Assembly (NCBI RefSeq): GCF_002967715.1
Contig: NZ_PUIA01000030.1
Coordinates: 51,267-115,266, forward strand
Direction of reading: 5' to 3'
Length of the DNA stretch: 64,000 bases
Source: Blastopirellula marina
Lineage (GTDB): Bacteria; Planctomycetota; Planctomycetia; Pirellulales; Pirellulaceae
Under the pieces are notes generated by a model that did no database searches, was not told where the DNA came from, and saw nothing but the letters and a program-made list of their open reading frames with translations. The translations under genes were made by a program, and so were the position numbers. This document shows positions 1-10,400 of the stretch, piece by piece; within the stretch, counting starts at the first letter, position 1; each line of letters opens with the position of its first letter.

Positions 1-1
1 A

Positions 2-400
2 GCCATTGCGATTGGCCTGAGTCAGCTACCTGGATCCAAATTGCACCGAGTCTATTTTCCCACGAGTGAAGACGGCGTTTACGCAATTCGACTGCGTCAG
101 CCAGAGGATATTCGACGCACCACCGGCAGCAGTCGTGTTTGGATTGAGCAATACAGTGGAGAGGTGTTGGCCGTTCGCGATTGGAATGAGCAGTCAGCGA
201 TCGATACATTCTTTGCCTGGCAATTGCCATTGCACAACGGTGAAGCGTTTGGGCTCGCAGGACAATGCGTCGTATTCGCAGCAGGGTTTTTACCAGCCTT
301 TTTGTACGGCACAGGCCTATGGTTGTGGTGGCGGAAAGGACGAGCCAAGCGTCGCCAGAGAAAGGAACTGCTTATCGCGGCACAAAACGACGAAGCCTGA
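2..400 (+). CDS. PepSY-associated transmembrane protein, C-terminal part (5' end outside window)
   Basis: Open from the first bases of the window to a TGA at 398-400, so the N-terminus lies upstream. The visible 132 residues contain a stretch alternating short beta strands (FPTSEDGVYAIRLRQPED) typical of a PepSY-type periplasmic segment, followed by one strong hydrophobic helix rich in Trp (around LPAFLYGTGLWLWW) and a basic tail (RKGRAKRRQRKE) expected to face the cytoplasm. Proteins of this type are inner-membrane proteins often linked to iron-siderophore uptake or reduction; nothing inside this window confirms a substrate. The next gene is on the opposite strand and converges on it. The family call rests on the pattern of the last domain plus helix only. 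Confidence 0.7.
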   Translation, partial: AIAIGLSQLPGSKLHRVYFPTSEDGVYAIRLRQPEDIRRTTGSSRVWIEQYSGEVLAVRDWNEQSAIDTFFAWQLPLHNGEAFGLAGQCVVFAAGFLPAFLYGTGLWLWWRKGRAKRRQRKELLIAAQNDEA

Positions 401-593
401 AAAAAATGAACCGCACTGCTCTAGGTTTTGCTGTCTCCCGGCGTTTACCCTCCTATGCAACTAGCTCAACTATCTGGCATCCTGTTTATCCCTACGTGTC
501 CTTCCAGGAATGCCCTATATCCTAATGGGCCGACGAACAGAGGCTTGTCCCAGAAACCATTCGAACGGAGCCCACGCTCTTTCGTAAGTACGG

Positions 594-1994
594 CTAGCTG
601 AGGCTGGCCAGCATGGCCTTGGCGGCCTTTGACAATTCGCGGCCCGAAGTTGGCTGGAAGTAGGGGCGGTTGAGGATCTTAGGGCCGACGATTGCGGCAT
701 AGTCAAGTTGTTCGTATGCGCTGGGGTCGGTCACGTAACCTGTTTCGTCGTCTGTGTAACCTACGACAAGCGTATGCTCGAATGGTGATGTCTTGCGAAT
801 CTCGATCCCGTAGTAGCTATAAAGTTCGGTCGGCTGGAACAGCATGCCGATCGGACCAAGCGATATGGCCGACATCGGTGCGGCCAGCCCCTGGGGCTCA
901 GCAGGCCAGTCTTTGGCCGCTGCGTACCAATCGGCAGCGAAGGGAGGGTCGACCCACGTTCCTCCACTGCAGGTCTCGGGATGGGTGCGGTACGCTTCGA
1001 CGTCTCGGGCAACCCGCTGGTGGTCGTACGGTAAAAGAAACTTGCCAGCGGTCGGTCGGATCTCTTGCACTGGAACCGAAACAGAGGAACTCAACGCATC
1101 TTTTATTGCTGAATAAACGGCATTCGCTGACTGATCAGGAGTGCCAATCCAACGCTTGCCGTCGCCTGGGTTCACGTCGCCGGCATGGCCCTGCCAGAAG
1201 CCTGGTTCGACTCCTTCCGAATCCTTTACCATATTCACGACCATTCCCACCCAGTCGGGGCCTGAAAGGGTGTCGGTGAAACAAACCGGGTGCGAAGAAA
1301 AGTGGTACCAGATGATATCTGGCTTTCCTGCTACTCGCTGAAAACGAAGCGTTTGCAATAGTGTGTCTACCCATCGCTCAGCGTCTGTCGAGTTCTGATC
1401 GAACTCCAGGTCGGTTCGATGGTTGGGCGTTGTGCGATTGAAGTTCGCCCCTTTGGCTTGTGCCTTTCCAAGAAAGAGTTCCGCCGGCGCGAGATCGGCG
1501 TAGGCCAATTTGATCGATTGCACGACGGCATCAATCGTCTGGACCATGTAGGCTTCCGGGATCTTTCCCCATTGACGCAAGTGGATAAATGACGGAGTCG
1601 AATGCGTGTGCGTCGCGGTAATGTGCACGTTTTGAGCAGGAATACCGAGTTCGCCTTGCACACGCGACTGTACCTTTTGGGTGAAGTCGGAAGAAACTGC
1701 CAATACGTCGAGCGAGACGAGGGCGACTTCGACATCGCCACAACGCAGCGCAATAGCACGGGAAGCAGTTGGCTGACGAACGCCGGTGGCGACACGCGGA
1801 TTATCAGGCGGTCGATGGAAGCCCCCCAGTTCAACGCCATTAGGAACCGAGGTGTCGACGATCCCTTGCCCGGCCTGCAACCGCGGGGACGTGGAAGAGG
1901 CGAACAGCGGAGCGGTGCTACCTGCGAGACCGATCGCTGCGCTGCTGCGTATTGTCTCCTTCAGGAACGAGCGGCGGTGAATTGAACGATTCAT
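594..1994 (-). CDS. Neutral/alkaline ceramidase N-terminal-like, Tat-exported protein
   Basis: A 466-residue protein with a twin-arginine signal (HRRSFLK, residues 6-12) followed by an Ala-rich hydrophobic stretch, so export by Tat is expected. The fold pattern matches the N-terminal domain of neutral ceramidases: strand VEVALVSLDVLAV, then ATHTHS (His129 and His131, usual zinc ligands) and a later His in SSHPVCF. The stretch GDVNP (272-276) lines up with the ceramidase GDVSPN signature, but the family's nucleophile Ser is Asn here. It may therefore act on something else or not be an amidase; planctomycetes carry many such relatives of unknown substrate. Start chosen at 1994 because the Tat motif follows directly; longer starts at 2000 and 2051 are possible. 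Confidence 0.75.
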   Translation of the reverse strand: MNRSIHRRSFLKETIRSSAAIGLAGSTAPLFASSTSPRLQAGQGIVDTSVPNGVELGGFHRPPDNPRVATGVRQPTASRAIALRCGDVEVALVSLDVLAVSSDFTQKVQSRVQGELGIPAQNVHITATHTHSTPSFIHLRQWGKIPEAYMVQTIDAVVQSIKLAYADLAPAELFLGKAQAKGANFNRTTPNHRTDLEFDQNSTDAERWVDTLLQTLRFQRVAGKPDIIWYHFSSHPVCFTDTLSGPDWVGMVVNMVKDSEGVEPGFWQGHAGDVNPGDGKRWIGTPDQSANAVYSAIKDALSSSVSVPVQEIRPTAGKFLLPYDHQRVARDVEAYRTHPETCSGGTWVDPPFAADWYAAAKDWPAEPQGLAAPMSAISLGPIGMLFQPTELYSYYGIEIRKTSPFEHTLVVGYTDDETGYVTDPSAYEQLDYAAIVGPKILNRPYFQPTSGRELSKAAKAMLASLS

Positions 1995-2358
1995 GAGCAT
2001 TCCAGGCAGGGAAGGGGGAAGCGATTGGCAGGCAGTTAGGCACTGCTGCAATTGTGGCGAAAACTTGATGCCATTTAAAGAATTCTATGGGCTGGCATCA
2101 ATCAATTTTGCTGAAACGTGAATTGTTGAGCATCGGCCTTTGGGGGGTAGGCGATGAATACGGCCATTGTTGAATTTATCGATGGACAATCCAGCGGAGT
2201 CCCTTTTTAATTGGGAATAGTAATGCTGAATCGAGCGTCGAGGTACACGAGAATTCACCAACCTCACTCCAAGCGTCGTCGTGCAGAAGCGACTACCATG
2301 TCGCCGCATGCAGACACGACGTTTCCCGCCAACACTTTTCCTCGAAAGTCAGTCCGCT
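1995..2358. other. Divergent intergenic region
   Basis: About 360 bases between two divergent genes, so it must hold both promoters. No convincing gene was seen. It contains the 9-base inverted repeat listed separately at 2065-2101 and is clearly more AT-rich than the flanking genes. No confident -35/-10 pair was found for either direction. Confidence 0.5.
2065..2101. promoter_or_regulatory. Inverted repeat, candidate operator
   Basis: Perfect 9-base arms TTGATGCCA (2065-2073) and TGGCATCAA (2093-2101) separated by 19 bases, centre-to-centre distance 28 bases. It lies 70-110 bases upstream of the ceramidase-like gene start in the divergent intergenic region. The spacing fits a dimeric regulator binding site or a hairpin in a leader; no regulator gene is adjacent, so the binding protein is unknown. 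Confidence 0.3.
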
Positions 2359-5300
2359 ATGCTGCGATATCCATTGCTCGCATCGTTCTTTCTGTTCTTG
2401 GCCTGCTGCCAGGCCAACGCTAACGACGCCAATCGGTTGACTTACCTAGACCAGTTCTGCGATCCCTATTACGTCGGGCGTGACTTTCCGAAGCTGACAA
2501 CACCCCAGTGGATCGGTGATGACAAGGTGGAAGGGGTTGTCGTTCTTGCGATTGATGACCTCCGCGATACAGCAAAGTACGAAGCGTATCTACGCCCGAT
2601 CTTTGAGCGTCTGAAGAAGATCAACGGCTCCGCTAGCGTCAGCATCATGACGAATTCGGTCGACGTGAATAATCCGATCCTGCAAACCTGGCTAGCCGAA
2701 GGAGTAGGGCTCGATGCTCATACGGCAACGCATCCTTGCCCATGTCTTCAAGGAGGAGACTTTGAAGCGGGAAAGCGTTCCTATGAAGATTGCGTCGACA
2801 TGCTATTTTCCATTCCGAATAGTCGCCCAGTCGCGTTTCGGTTTCCCTGCATGGACTCGAAAAATACTCCCAGCCCACGCATGATCGCCGAGGTTCTGGC
2901 CAGCACAACCGAAAAGGGGAATTTCCTACAAATCGACTCATCTGTCGTCATTGCCCACACGGCGGATGATCCGGAGCTCCCGCGAGATTTGGTTATCGAT
3001 GCCGACGGCCAAGGACGCTTTACCAAATACATTCCTTTTCCCTCGTTTGTCAACAAAGTCGAAAACTACCCTTATCCCTACGTCATCGGTCGTAAGATTT
3101 GGGAGTTTCCGTGTACGATTCCCGACGATTGGCAAGGGTTCAATCTACAGCAACCCGGAAATCCTAAAACGGTGGAAGATTGGAAAGCGTCTATGGACGC
3201 CGCCGTTTTAAAGCAAGGAACAGCCTCTTTCGTCTTTCATCCGCATGGCTGGATTCGAACCGAGCAAATGATCGAGATCATCAACCATGCCGTGAACCGT
3301 CATGGCGATCGGGTCGCGTTCTTGCAATTCTCGCAGTGCCTGGATCGAGTAAATCAACATCTCTTAAAAGGACAACCTCTCCGAGATGCGAACGGAGAAG
3401 ATAACGGCGTCCGGTTGCTCGATTTGAACGCAGACGGATACATGGACGTGGTGATTGGTAACGATCAGTTGCAGGTGACGCGGATCTGGCGACCGGCAGA
3501 ACGCGCCTGGTTGGAAGCCGCCTTCCCAGTAAAGTTGGTAACGACCAGCGAAGGTGGCAAGCAGCGAAAAGAGCGGGTTCGGTTTGGAATCCAGTATGGA
3601 GAGGTCATCGCCGTGGCAGCGGATGAATCAATCCGATCGGCGTGGCGTTTCAAAGATAACGCTTGGACGGAAGATCGAGACCTTTTGCGTGGTTTGGAAC
3701 TTGATGGAAAGCCGGTACAACTAGCCACCGCCGGGATTGATCAAGGCGTACGATTTCGCGATCTCAACAACGATGGGGACTGCGAGCTGATTGTGGGATC
3801 GGAAACAAAGCAGGGCATCTTTCAATGGAATCGACGAAAGCAGGCTTGGGATCTGCTGCCATTTGAGTTACCCGATGACACGGAAATCACCTTCAGCCAT
3901 GGGCTCGATGCGGGACTGAGATTTGTGGATGTCGATGAAGATGGCTTCGATGACGTCGTTTTCTCCGACGAAGTGCGTTACTCGCTGAGTCTGTTCAAGT
4001 CGATGAAAGAGGGATGGTCGCGACAGGTCTCGTCAGGCCTTCGTGGCGATGACGGGGCCATTCCCATGATTTCACGTCTGGGGACGAATAACGGTGCCTG
4101 GTTTGCCGACAATTCAATTTGGATTCAAAACGAAGACACGTCGCGTTTACCCGACGGTGTCGATCGGATGTCCTTCGTCGAGATGCTCCGTCCCATTGAT
4201 ACACAGCCCAAGACCGCAGATGCGTCCCACAAGACAATTCGCACGCAGCCAGGGTTTCGCATTGACCAGGTCGCGGCCGAACCGCTGGTGATGGATCCGG
4301 TTTCGTTCGACTGGGGCCCCGACGGAAAGTTTTGGGTCGTGGAAATGGCCGACTACCCCCTTGGCGTCGATGGCAAGCCGGGTGGTCGTGTCCGATACCT
4401 GCATGATGTCGACAGAGACGGAACGTATGACAAATCGGTCCTGTTTTTGGAAGATTTGAATTTCCCGAACGGAGTGATGGCTTGGGGAAAGGGGGTCCTT
4501 GTCTCGGCTGCCCCTGAAATCTTCTATGCCGAGGATACAGACGGAGATGGTAAGGCGGACAAACGCGAGACGCTTTATGTTGGTTTCAAAGAAGGCAACC
4601 AACAGCACCGCGTCAACGGGTTCTGGCGGGGCCTCGACAATTGGATCTACATTGCCAATGGCGATAGTGGGGGAACCGTCCGTGCGGTAAAAACGGGAAA
4701 GACCTTAGATATAAATGGTCGCGACCTCCGAATAAGACCTGATACCGGCGAGATGGAGGCCGTTACCGGCCAAAGCCAATATGGCCGCGCAAGCGATGAC
4801 TGGGGAAATTGGTTCGGGTGTAACAACTCGCAGGCCGTCTATCACTATGTGACTGACGATCATTACTATCTCCGCAATCCAAGTGTCCCTATGCAAAGGC
4901 CGATTCAGCGTATCGCCTCGGTTGATAATACTCCGATCTTCCCACGCAGTCGGATTCTCAGTCATTGGTCAGGGTACAAACCGCCTGCCCCCGGAGAACC
5001 AAGTCGGTTTACTTCCGCCAATGGCATCTGCATCTATCGCGACGAACGACTCGGTCCAGGCTTCGAGATCAGCGCTTTCGTCAGCGAGCCGGTTCATAAC
5101 CTGATTCATCGGCATCAATTGACTCCGCAAGAAGTCACTTTCTCGGGACATCGTGCTCCAGGAGAGGATCGAAGTGAATTCGTCGCCTCATCCGACTCTT
5201 GGTTTCGCCCTGCGGCGATTCGCACTGGCCCCAACGGCGGAATCTGGTTTGCGGATATGTATCGGCTAGTTCTCGAGCATCCCCAGTGGATTGATGACGA

Positions 5301-7038
5301 AGAAGAAAAGCGAATCGATTTGCGTGCAGGTCACGACAAAGGGCGAATCTATCGCATCTTGCCCGTTACCGAGGAGCCATCAGCGGTCCCTTATTTTGAC
5401 TCGCTGACCAATCTAGAATTAACCGAACAGTTGGCAAGTTCGAATGGATGGCGGCGTGATATGGCGCAGCATCTGCTGATCGAACGCAGCGCCAGCGATG
5501 TCGTACCGGCGTTGGCCAAATTGACCCAAACGTCTGAAAACCCACTGGGGCGGCTTCATGCACTTTGCGCGTTAGATGGTTTGAACGCGCTCACGAGCGA
5601 TGTCCTCGCTGCGGCATTCTCCGATCCTCATGCCGGGGTGCGACGTCATGCCATTCGCCTGGCCGAGACAACGCTTGACGCCGATGCTGCACTTCAAGGG
5701 GCGCTGTCGGCACGGCTTGACGACCCAGATCCGATGGTCGCTCTCCAATTGGCCTATTCGTTAGGCCAGTGGCACAGTTCGGACTCAGGACGACTACTCG
5801 CCAAGCTAGCAGTAATGCATCGCGATGAACCGCACATCGTCTCCGCGGCGCTCACTTCACTGAATGCCGAGAATATACTCTCCGCTTACTCTGAAATGAT
5901 CTCTTCCGATGTAACGGCTGGTCCAGACTCACCGATTTTGTACGAGATGATGCGGATCGGCGCTGGCTTCAAGCAGCCGAAGATTGTGGAATCCATGGCC
6001 GCGGCCCTCTTGCAGGAAGACGGTTCGTCATTATCTACGTGGAAAAGGAAAGCGATTGCTCAGCTAATGGGTGCCGCGAGAAAGAACGGAGCAGCCTGGC
6101 AAGATTCGCTTAGCGCCGATAATCGCGGCAAATTGACTGCGGAGATCGGTGCGGCACGAAATCGTTTAGACGACTTGGAATCGACTGACGATGACATTCG
6201 AATGGATATCAATCTGGTCCTGCAAGCAGGTGGCAATTCGGCCGAAGACATTCTGTTGATCGCATCACTGCTCGAGCCACAAACTCGATCAGGCTTGCAA
6301 ATTGCCGCGATCCAGGAGTTGGCGAAGGTCGAATCCGATTTGGCTGCTCAAGAGTTGTTTAGCGGTTGGCCAGGCTACACACCGGCGGTTCGCAAGGAAC
6401 TGCTAGAGACGGTCTTAACCCGTACCTCATGGAGCCTGAAATTGCTGCGGGAGATCGAGCACCAGCGAATCAGTCCAGCCGATCTAGGCTCCGATGCAAG
6501 GAAACGACTTCTGGAACATCCCAACAAGGAGATCGCAACGCTCGCCAGGGCGCAACTGGCGCAAAGTTCGACCGCGTCAAGAGCCGAGGTGATGCAGCGT
6601 TATGAATCGGCCTGGCAACGTAACACAGGGGACGTCCAAAAAGGACGCGTTCTATTCGTGACCCATTGCAGTGTTTGCCATCGCCTGGAAGGAAAAGGCT
6701 TTAACGTGGGGCCAGATTTAACAGGCCTGACGAACAAATCCCCGGAAGCGTTGGCCGTGGCGATTCTCGATCCGAACCGTGCCGTAGAGGACAAGTTTAT
6801 CGAGTACGCGACGGTAACTGACGATGGCCGCACGTTCAGCGGGATACTCGCCTCGGAAAGCGGCACAAGCGTCACGCTGCGCGGCCAAGGGGGTAAGGAG
6901 CAAACCGTTTTGCGTGAGGAAATCGAGCACCTACGCAGTACCAGTCGCTCTCTCATGCCGGAAGGATTCGAACAGGTCTTGGATCCGCAAGCACTGTCCG
7001 ACTTGATCCGATACATTGCAGAGGCCAAGGCGGAATAG
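2359..7038 (+). CDS. Polysaccharide deacetylase-like / PVC-type haem-binding giant fusion protein
   Basis: A 1559-residue exported protein; start at 2359 gives a clean signal peptide (MLRYPLLASFFLFLACC). Order of domains: NodB-like deacetylase (roughly 50-330) with AIDD (64-67), HTATH (121-125), RFPC and a late HPHGW, i.e. the metal-binding Asp/His motifs are kept; FG-GAP/VCBS-like repeats with DLNADGYMD, DLNNDGDCE and DVDEDGFDD calcium-type loops (about 350-600); a PVC-type membrane-bound dehydrogenase/beta-propeller (about 620-1000); HEAT-like alpha repeats (about 1010-1400); and a C-terminal cytochrome c module with CSVCH at 1437-1441 and the conserved LMPEGFEQ-type tail carrying a Met. 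The haem module suggests an electron-transfer partner; the deacetylase part suggests sugar polymers as target. The joint function is unknown. Domain edges are estimates by eye. Confidence 0.85.
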   Translation: MLRYPLLASFFLFLACCQANANDANRLTYLDQFCDPYYVGRDFPKLTTPQWIGDDKVEGVVVLAIDDLRDTAKYEAYLRPIFERLKKINGSASVSIMTNSVDVNNPILQTWLAEGVGLDAHTATHPCPCLQGGDFEAGKRSYEDCVDMLFSIPNSRPVAFRFPCMDSKNTPSPRMIAEVLASTTEKGNFLQIDSSVVIAHTADDPELPRDLVIDADGQGRFTKYIPFPSFVNKVENYPYPYVIGRKIWEFPCTIPDDWQGFNLQQPGNPKTVEDWKASMDAAVLKQGTASFVFHPHGWIRTEQMIEIINHAVNRHGDRVAFLQFSQCLDRVNQHLLKGQPLRDANGEDNGVRLLDLNADGYMDVVIGNDQLQVTRIWRPAERAWLEAAFPVKLVTTSEGGKQRKERVRFGIQYGEVIAVAADESIRSAWRFKDNAWTEDRDLLRGLELDGKPVQLATAGIDQGVRFRDLNNDGDCELIVGSETKQGIFQWNRRKQAWDLLPFELPDDTEITFSHGLDAGLRFVDVDEDGFDDVVFSDEVRYSLSLFKSMKEGWSRQVSSGLRGDDGAIPMISRLGTNNGAWFADNSIWIQNEDTSRLPDGVDRMSFVEMLRPIDTQPKTADASHKTIRTQPGFRIDQVAAEPLVMDPVSFDWGPDGKFWVVEMADYPLGVDGKPGGRVRYLHDVDRDGTYDKSVLFLEDLNFPNGVMAWGKGVLVSAAPEIFYAEDTDGDGKADKRETLYVGFKEGNQQHRVNGFWRGLDNWIYIANGDSGGTVRAVKTGKTLDINGRDLRIRPDTGEMEAVTGQSQYGRASDDWGNWFGCNNSQAVYHYVTDDHYYLRNPSVPMQRPIQRIASVDNTPIFPRSRILSHWSGYKPPAPGEPSRFTSANGICIYRDERLGPGFEISAFVSEPVHNLIHRHQLTPQEVTFSGHRAPGEDRSEFVASSDSWFRPAAIRTGPNGGIWFADMYRLVLEHPQWIDDEEEKRIDLRAGHDKGRIYRILPVTEEPSAVPYFDSLTNLELTEQLASSNGWRRDMAQHLLIERSASDVVPALAKLTQTSENPLGRLHALCALDGLNALTSDVLAAAFSDPHAGVRRHAIRLAETTLDADAALQGALSARLDDPDPMVALQLAYSLGQWHSSDSGRLLAKLAVMHRDEPHIVSAALTSLNAENILSAYSEMISSDVTAGPDSPILYEMMRIGAGFKQPKIVESMAAALLQEDGSSLSTWKRKAIAQLMGAARKNGAAWQDSLSADNRGKLTAEIGAARNRLDDLESTDDDIRMDINLVLQAGGNSAEDILLIASLLEPQTRSGLQIAAIQELAKVESDLAAQELFSGWPGYTPAVRKELLETVLTRTSWSLKLLREIEHQRISPADLGSDARKRLLEHPNKEIATLARAQLAQSSTASRAEVMQRYESAWQRNTGDVQKGRVLFVTHCSVCHRLEGKGFNVGPDLTGLTNKSPEALAVAILDPNRAVEDKFIEYATVTDDGRTFSGILASESGTSVTLRGQGGKEQTVLREEIEHLRSTSRSLMPEGFEQVLDPQALSDLIRYIAEAKAE

Positions 7039-7443
7039 TGCTTACATCATACTCCTTGTACGAATGCGATCCGCTAAACCTCCGCAGGCTTGGATAGCGG
7101 CGGCAAATAGTCATATGGACATTGCGGCAACCACAGAAAAACGTACGTCAAAGCGATAGGCTATCGTGGTGCAGCCCTCCTGGAACGTTGGCACCCCAAA
7201 GAAAGCATGGGGAATTCTGCCCAAAACATCTCTTCAAGAGTGGGGGACGCGATGTTAATATAGCACTGGTGAAAGCCCTGGAACGGTTTCAGGGTCAACA
7301 TCATTTAACCCGACTGGAAAATTCCGGTTTGGTTGTAGAAGTCTCACCGGCCGAACACCGTCCGCAACGCGCTAGCGTATCTTTCTGCGAGACGGGCCCA
7401 CCTGACGCCACCTTAATCCGGCCTCATTCTTACAGGTGATGCG
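7039..7443. other. 405-base intergenic stretch, no recognised gene
   Basis: Lies between two same-strand secreted-protein genes. A short open frame (7122-7439) has composition unlike a real protein (many Arg/Pro/Ser, no start signal) and is not called. The last bases hold the ribosome site AGGTG just before the next ATG. The rest shows no clear promoter, hairpin or RNA; it might be a decayed gene. Confidence 0.4.
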
Positions 7444-10400
7444 ATGTTGTCCACTCGCACCATACCGCCCCATACTCGGTTCCAGATTCTTGCACTGCTT
7501 ACGGCGGCAATGTCGCTGGTTGGTTTTACGCAGGCGAGGTCTGCATTAGCGGACAAAGCCGCTCGACTTTCGTTCAACAGAGATGTCCGTCCAATCTTGT
7601 CCACCGCCTGTTTTCATTGTCACGGACCGGACGAAAAACAGCGTGCCGCGGACCTTCGTTTGGATAACGAAGAAGGGATTGAATACGCCTTTCGCACTGG
7701 TGATCTGGAAAAGAGTGAAGGCTGGCGGCGGATTCTCTCGGACGATGCCGATGTAGTCATGCCGCCACCCGACTCGCATCTTGAGGTTACATCTGAACAA
7801 CGCGACATCCTCAGGCAATGGATTCAGCAAGGTGCCGAGTTCCAAGGACATTGGTCATTCATTCCGCCGGTAAAGCCAGGCGTGCCTCAGGTCAACAGCG
7901 ATGCACGGATTCGCGGCGCGATAGACACCTTCATTCAGCGGCGACTCGAGAAGGACGGACTCACACTTGCGAAAGAAGCCGACAAAGAGCGATTGCTGCG
8001 ACGCGTCACCTTCGACCTAACTGGCCTTCCTCCTACCATTGCAGAAATAGACGCCTTCCTCGCCGACAACTCCCCAGAGGCTTATGAAAGAGTAGTCGAC
8101 CGCCTGCTCGCATCTCCGCGGTATGGCGAGCGCATGACGGTTTCCTGGATGGATCTGGCCCGGTACGGTGACACGAGCGTGTTTCACGCGGACGGTCCAC
8201 GGACGATGTGGCCGTGGCGGGACTGGGTCATCAATGCTTACAACAACAACAAACCTTTCGACGAGTTTACCCGCGAGCAGTTGGCCGGCGACCTGATTCC
8301 TGACGCAACCGTGGAGCAGAAAATCGCCACAGCCTTTCTACGGAACAACGCCTCGACTGACGAGGGAGGCGTGATCGCAGAAGAAGCCCGTGTGGAGTAC
8401 GCGGTGGACCGCGTACGGACAACCGCCCAAGTCTGGCTCGGGCTGACCGTTGAGTGTGCTCAGTGCCACGATCACAAGTACGATCCGATCTCACAACGAG
8501 ACTATTATGCCTTTTACGATTTCTTCAATCAGTCTGCTGATCCCGGAATGCAAACGCGAAATGGCAATCAATCGCCAGTAATCGACGTTCCGAATTATCG
8601 TGGTTTGGCTGAAGCAGCAACGCTGAAAAATGAACTTGTGGGCGTCACAAAACAACTTGAAGCCCACCAAACCTCGTCGCAAGAAGCCTTTTCAAAGTGG
8701 CTCACGAAGATGGAGGCCGCCATTGAAAACGGTGAGACCTACGTGATCGATGACGCGCTGCTTTATTGCACCTTCGAAGAGGCTGATACGCAACAGATCG
8801 CCAATTCCGCCGACAACAGCCTGGCAGGGACCAGCAACGGCTCTGTTCAGCACGCCGAAGGTAAGCACGGCTCCTCCCTCCAACTCGACGGCAAGAGTTT
8901 CGTCGAGTTCGGCGACCTGGCCGCATTCGACAACACGCAGAGCTTTAGCTACGGAGCGTGGATTCGCCCGGGCGGCAACATAAGCGGAGCGGTGTTGGCA
9001 CGGATGAACGACGGCAATAGCCACCGCGGGTATGACCTATGGTTGCAAAACGGGCACGTCGGGATGCATTTGATTCACAGCTGGCCCGATAACGCGATCA
9101 AGGTGGTCACCAAGACGCCTCTGAAAAAGGATGAGTGGCAACACGTCTTCATCACGTACGATGGCTCCCAAAAATCCGGGGGAGTGAAGGTGTTCGTTAA
9201 CGGACAATTACAGGAGGTAAACGTTGAGCAAGACAGCTTGTCCGCCACGACCGCAGCCAATACTTCTCTCAATATCGGTCGCCGCAGTAGTGGCTCGAAC
9301 TTCGTAGGCCAAATCGATAATGTGCGTATGTACGCCAGGCAATTGACCGAGGACGAGGTCGCGGCACTTGCCGATGGCAAACTGCATCTCTCGCTGATCG
9401 CCAAGCCCGCCAACGAACGAACCGAAGTCGATCTTGCTGCTCTGCGCAACGTATACTTTACTTCATACGATGAGATGGCCCAGAAGATCACTAAAGAACA
9501 GAACCGCCTCAAGAAGGCCATTGCAGTGGCGGAAAAGCCCGTCGGCAACGTCATGATCATGCAGAATCTGCCTAAGCCGCGGCAAACGTATCTGCTGACG
9601 CGGGGGAACTACGCCTCTCCGGACAAAGAGAAACCGATAACCTCCGACGTGCTCAGCATCCTGGGCAACATACCGGAAGGTGCTCCCAACAATCGGCTCG
9701 GACTCGCCCAGTGGCTGACTCAGCCAGATCACCCGCTTACCGCGCGGGTCACCGTGAATCGCTACTGGTACATGCTGTTTGGTCGCGGATTGGTCAAATC
9801 GCTTGAAGACTTCGGCTCCCAAGGTGAATGGCCCAGCCACCCGGAATTGCTCGATTGGCTGGCCGTCGATTTTGTCGATAGCGGGTGGAACGTGAAACGG
9901 ATGATCAAGCAAATGGTCATGTCGCAAACCTATCGGCAGTCGACCAAGGTGACGCATGAAGTAATGGAAATCGACCCAGAGAATGCGCTGCTCTCTCGCG
10001 GCCCACGCTTTAGACTGGCGGGCGAGTTTATTCGCGACAACGCCCTCGCGGCATCGGGCCTGCTTGTCGATACGATCGGTGGCCCCGGAGTCAAACCGTA
10101 TCAGCCTCCGGGGTTGTGGAACGAAGTTAGTCTCAACGGCAACGTTCGGTTCGAGCAGGACCACGGCGAGAACCTTTATCGTCGTAGCATGTACATCTAC
10201 TGGAAACGCTCCGCCCCGGCACCGAGCATGATTATCTTCGATACTCCCAGCCGCGAACTATGCACCATCCGGCGGTCCCGTACCAACACGCCTTTGCAAG
10301 CGTTGGTGACGCTCAACGATCCGCAATTTGTCGAAGCAGCTCGGGCGTTGGCCCAGAGATTGCTTCTCGACCCAGACGCGCAGGAGCTCGACGATCGCCT

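Noticed and set aside
7122..7439. A 105-codon open frame in the spacer
   Set aside because: No ribosome site, no recognisable domain, unusual composition; left as unexplained spacer.
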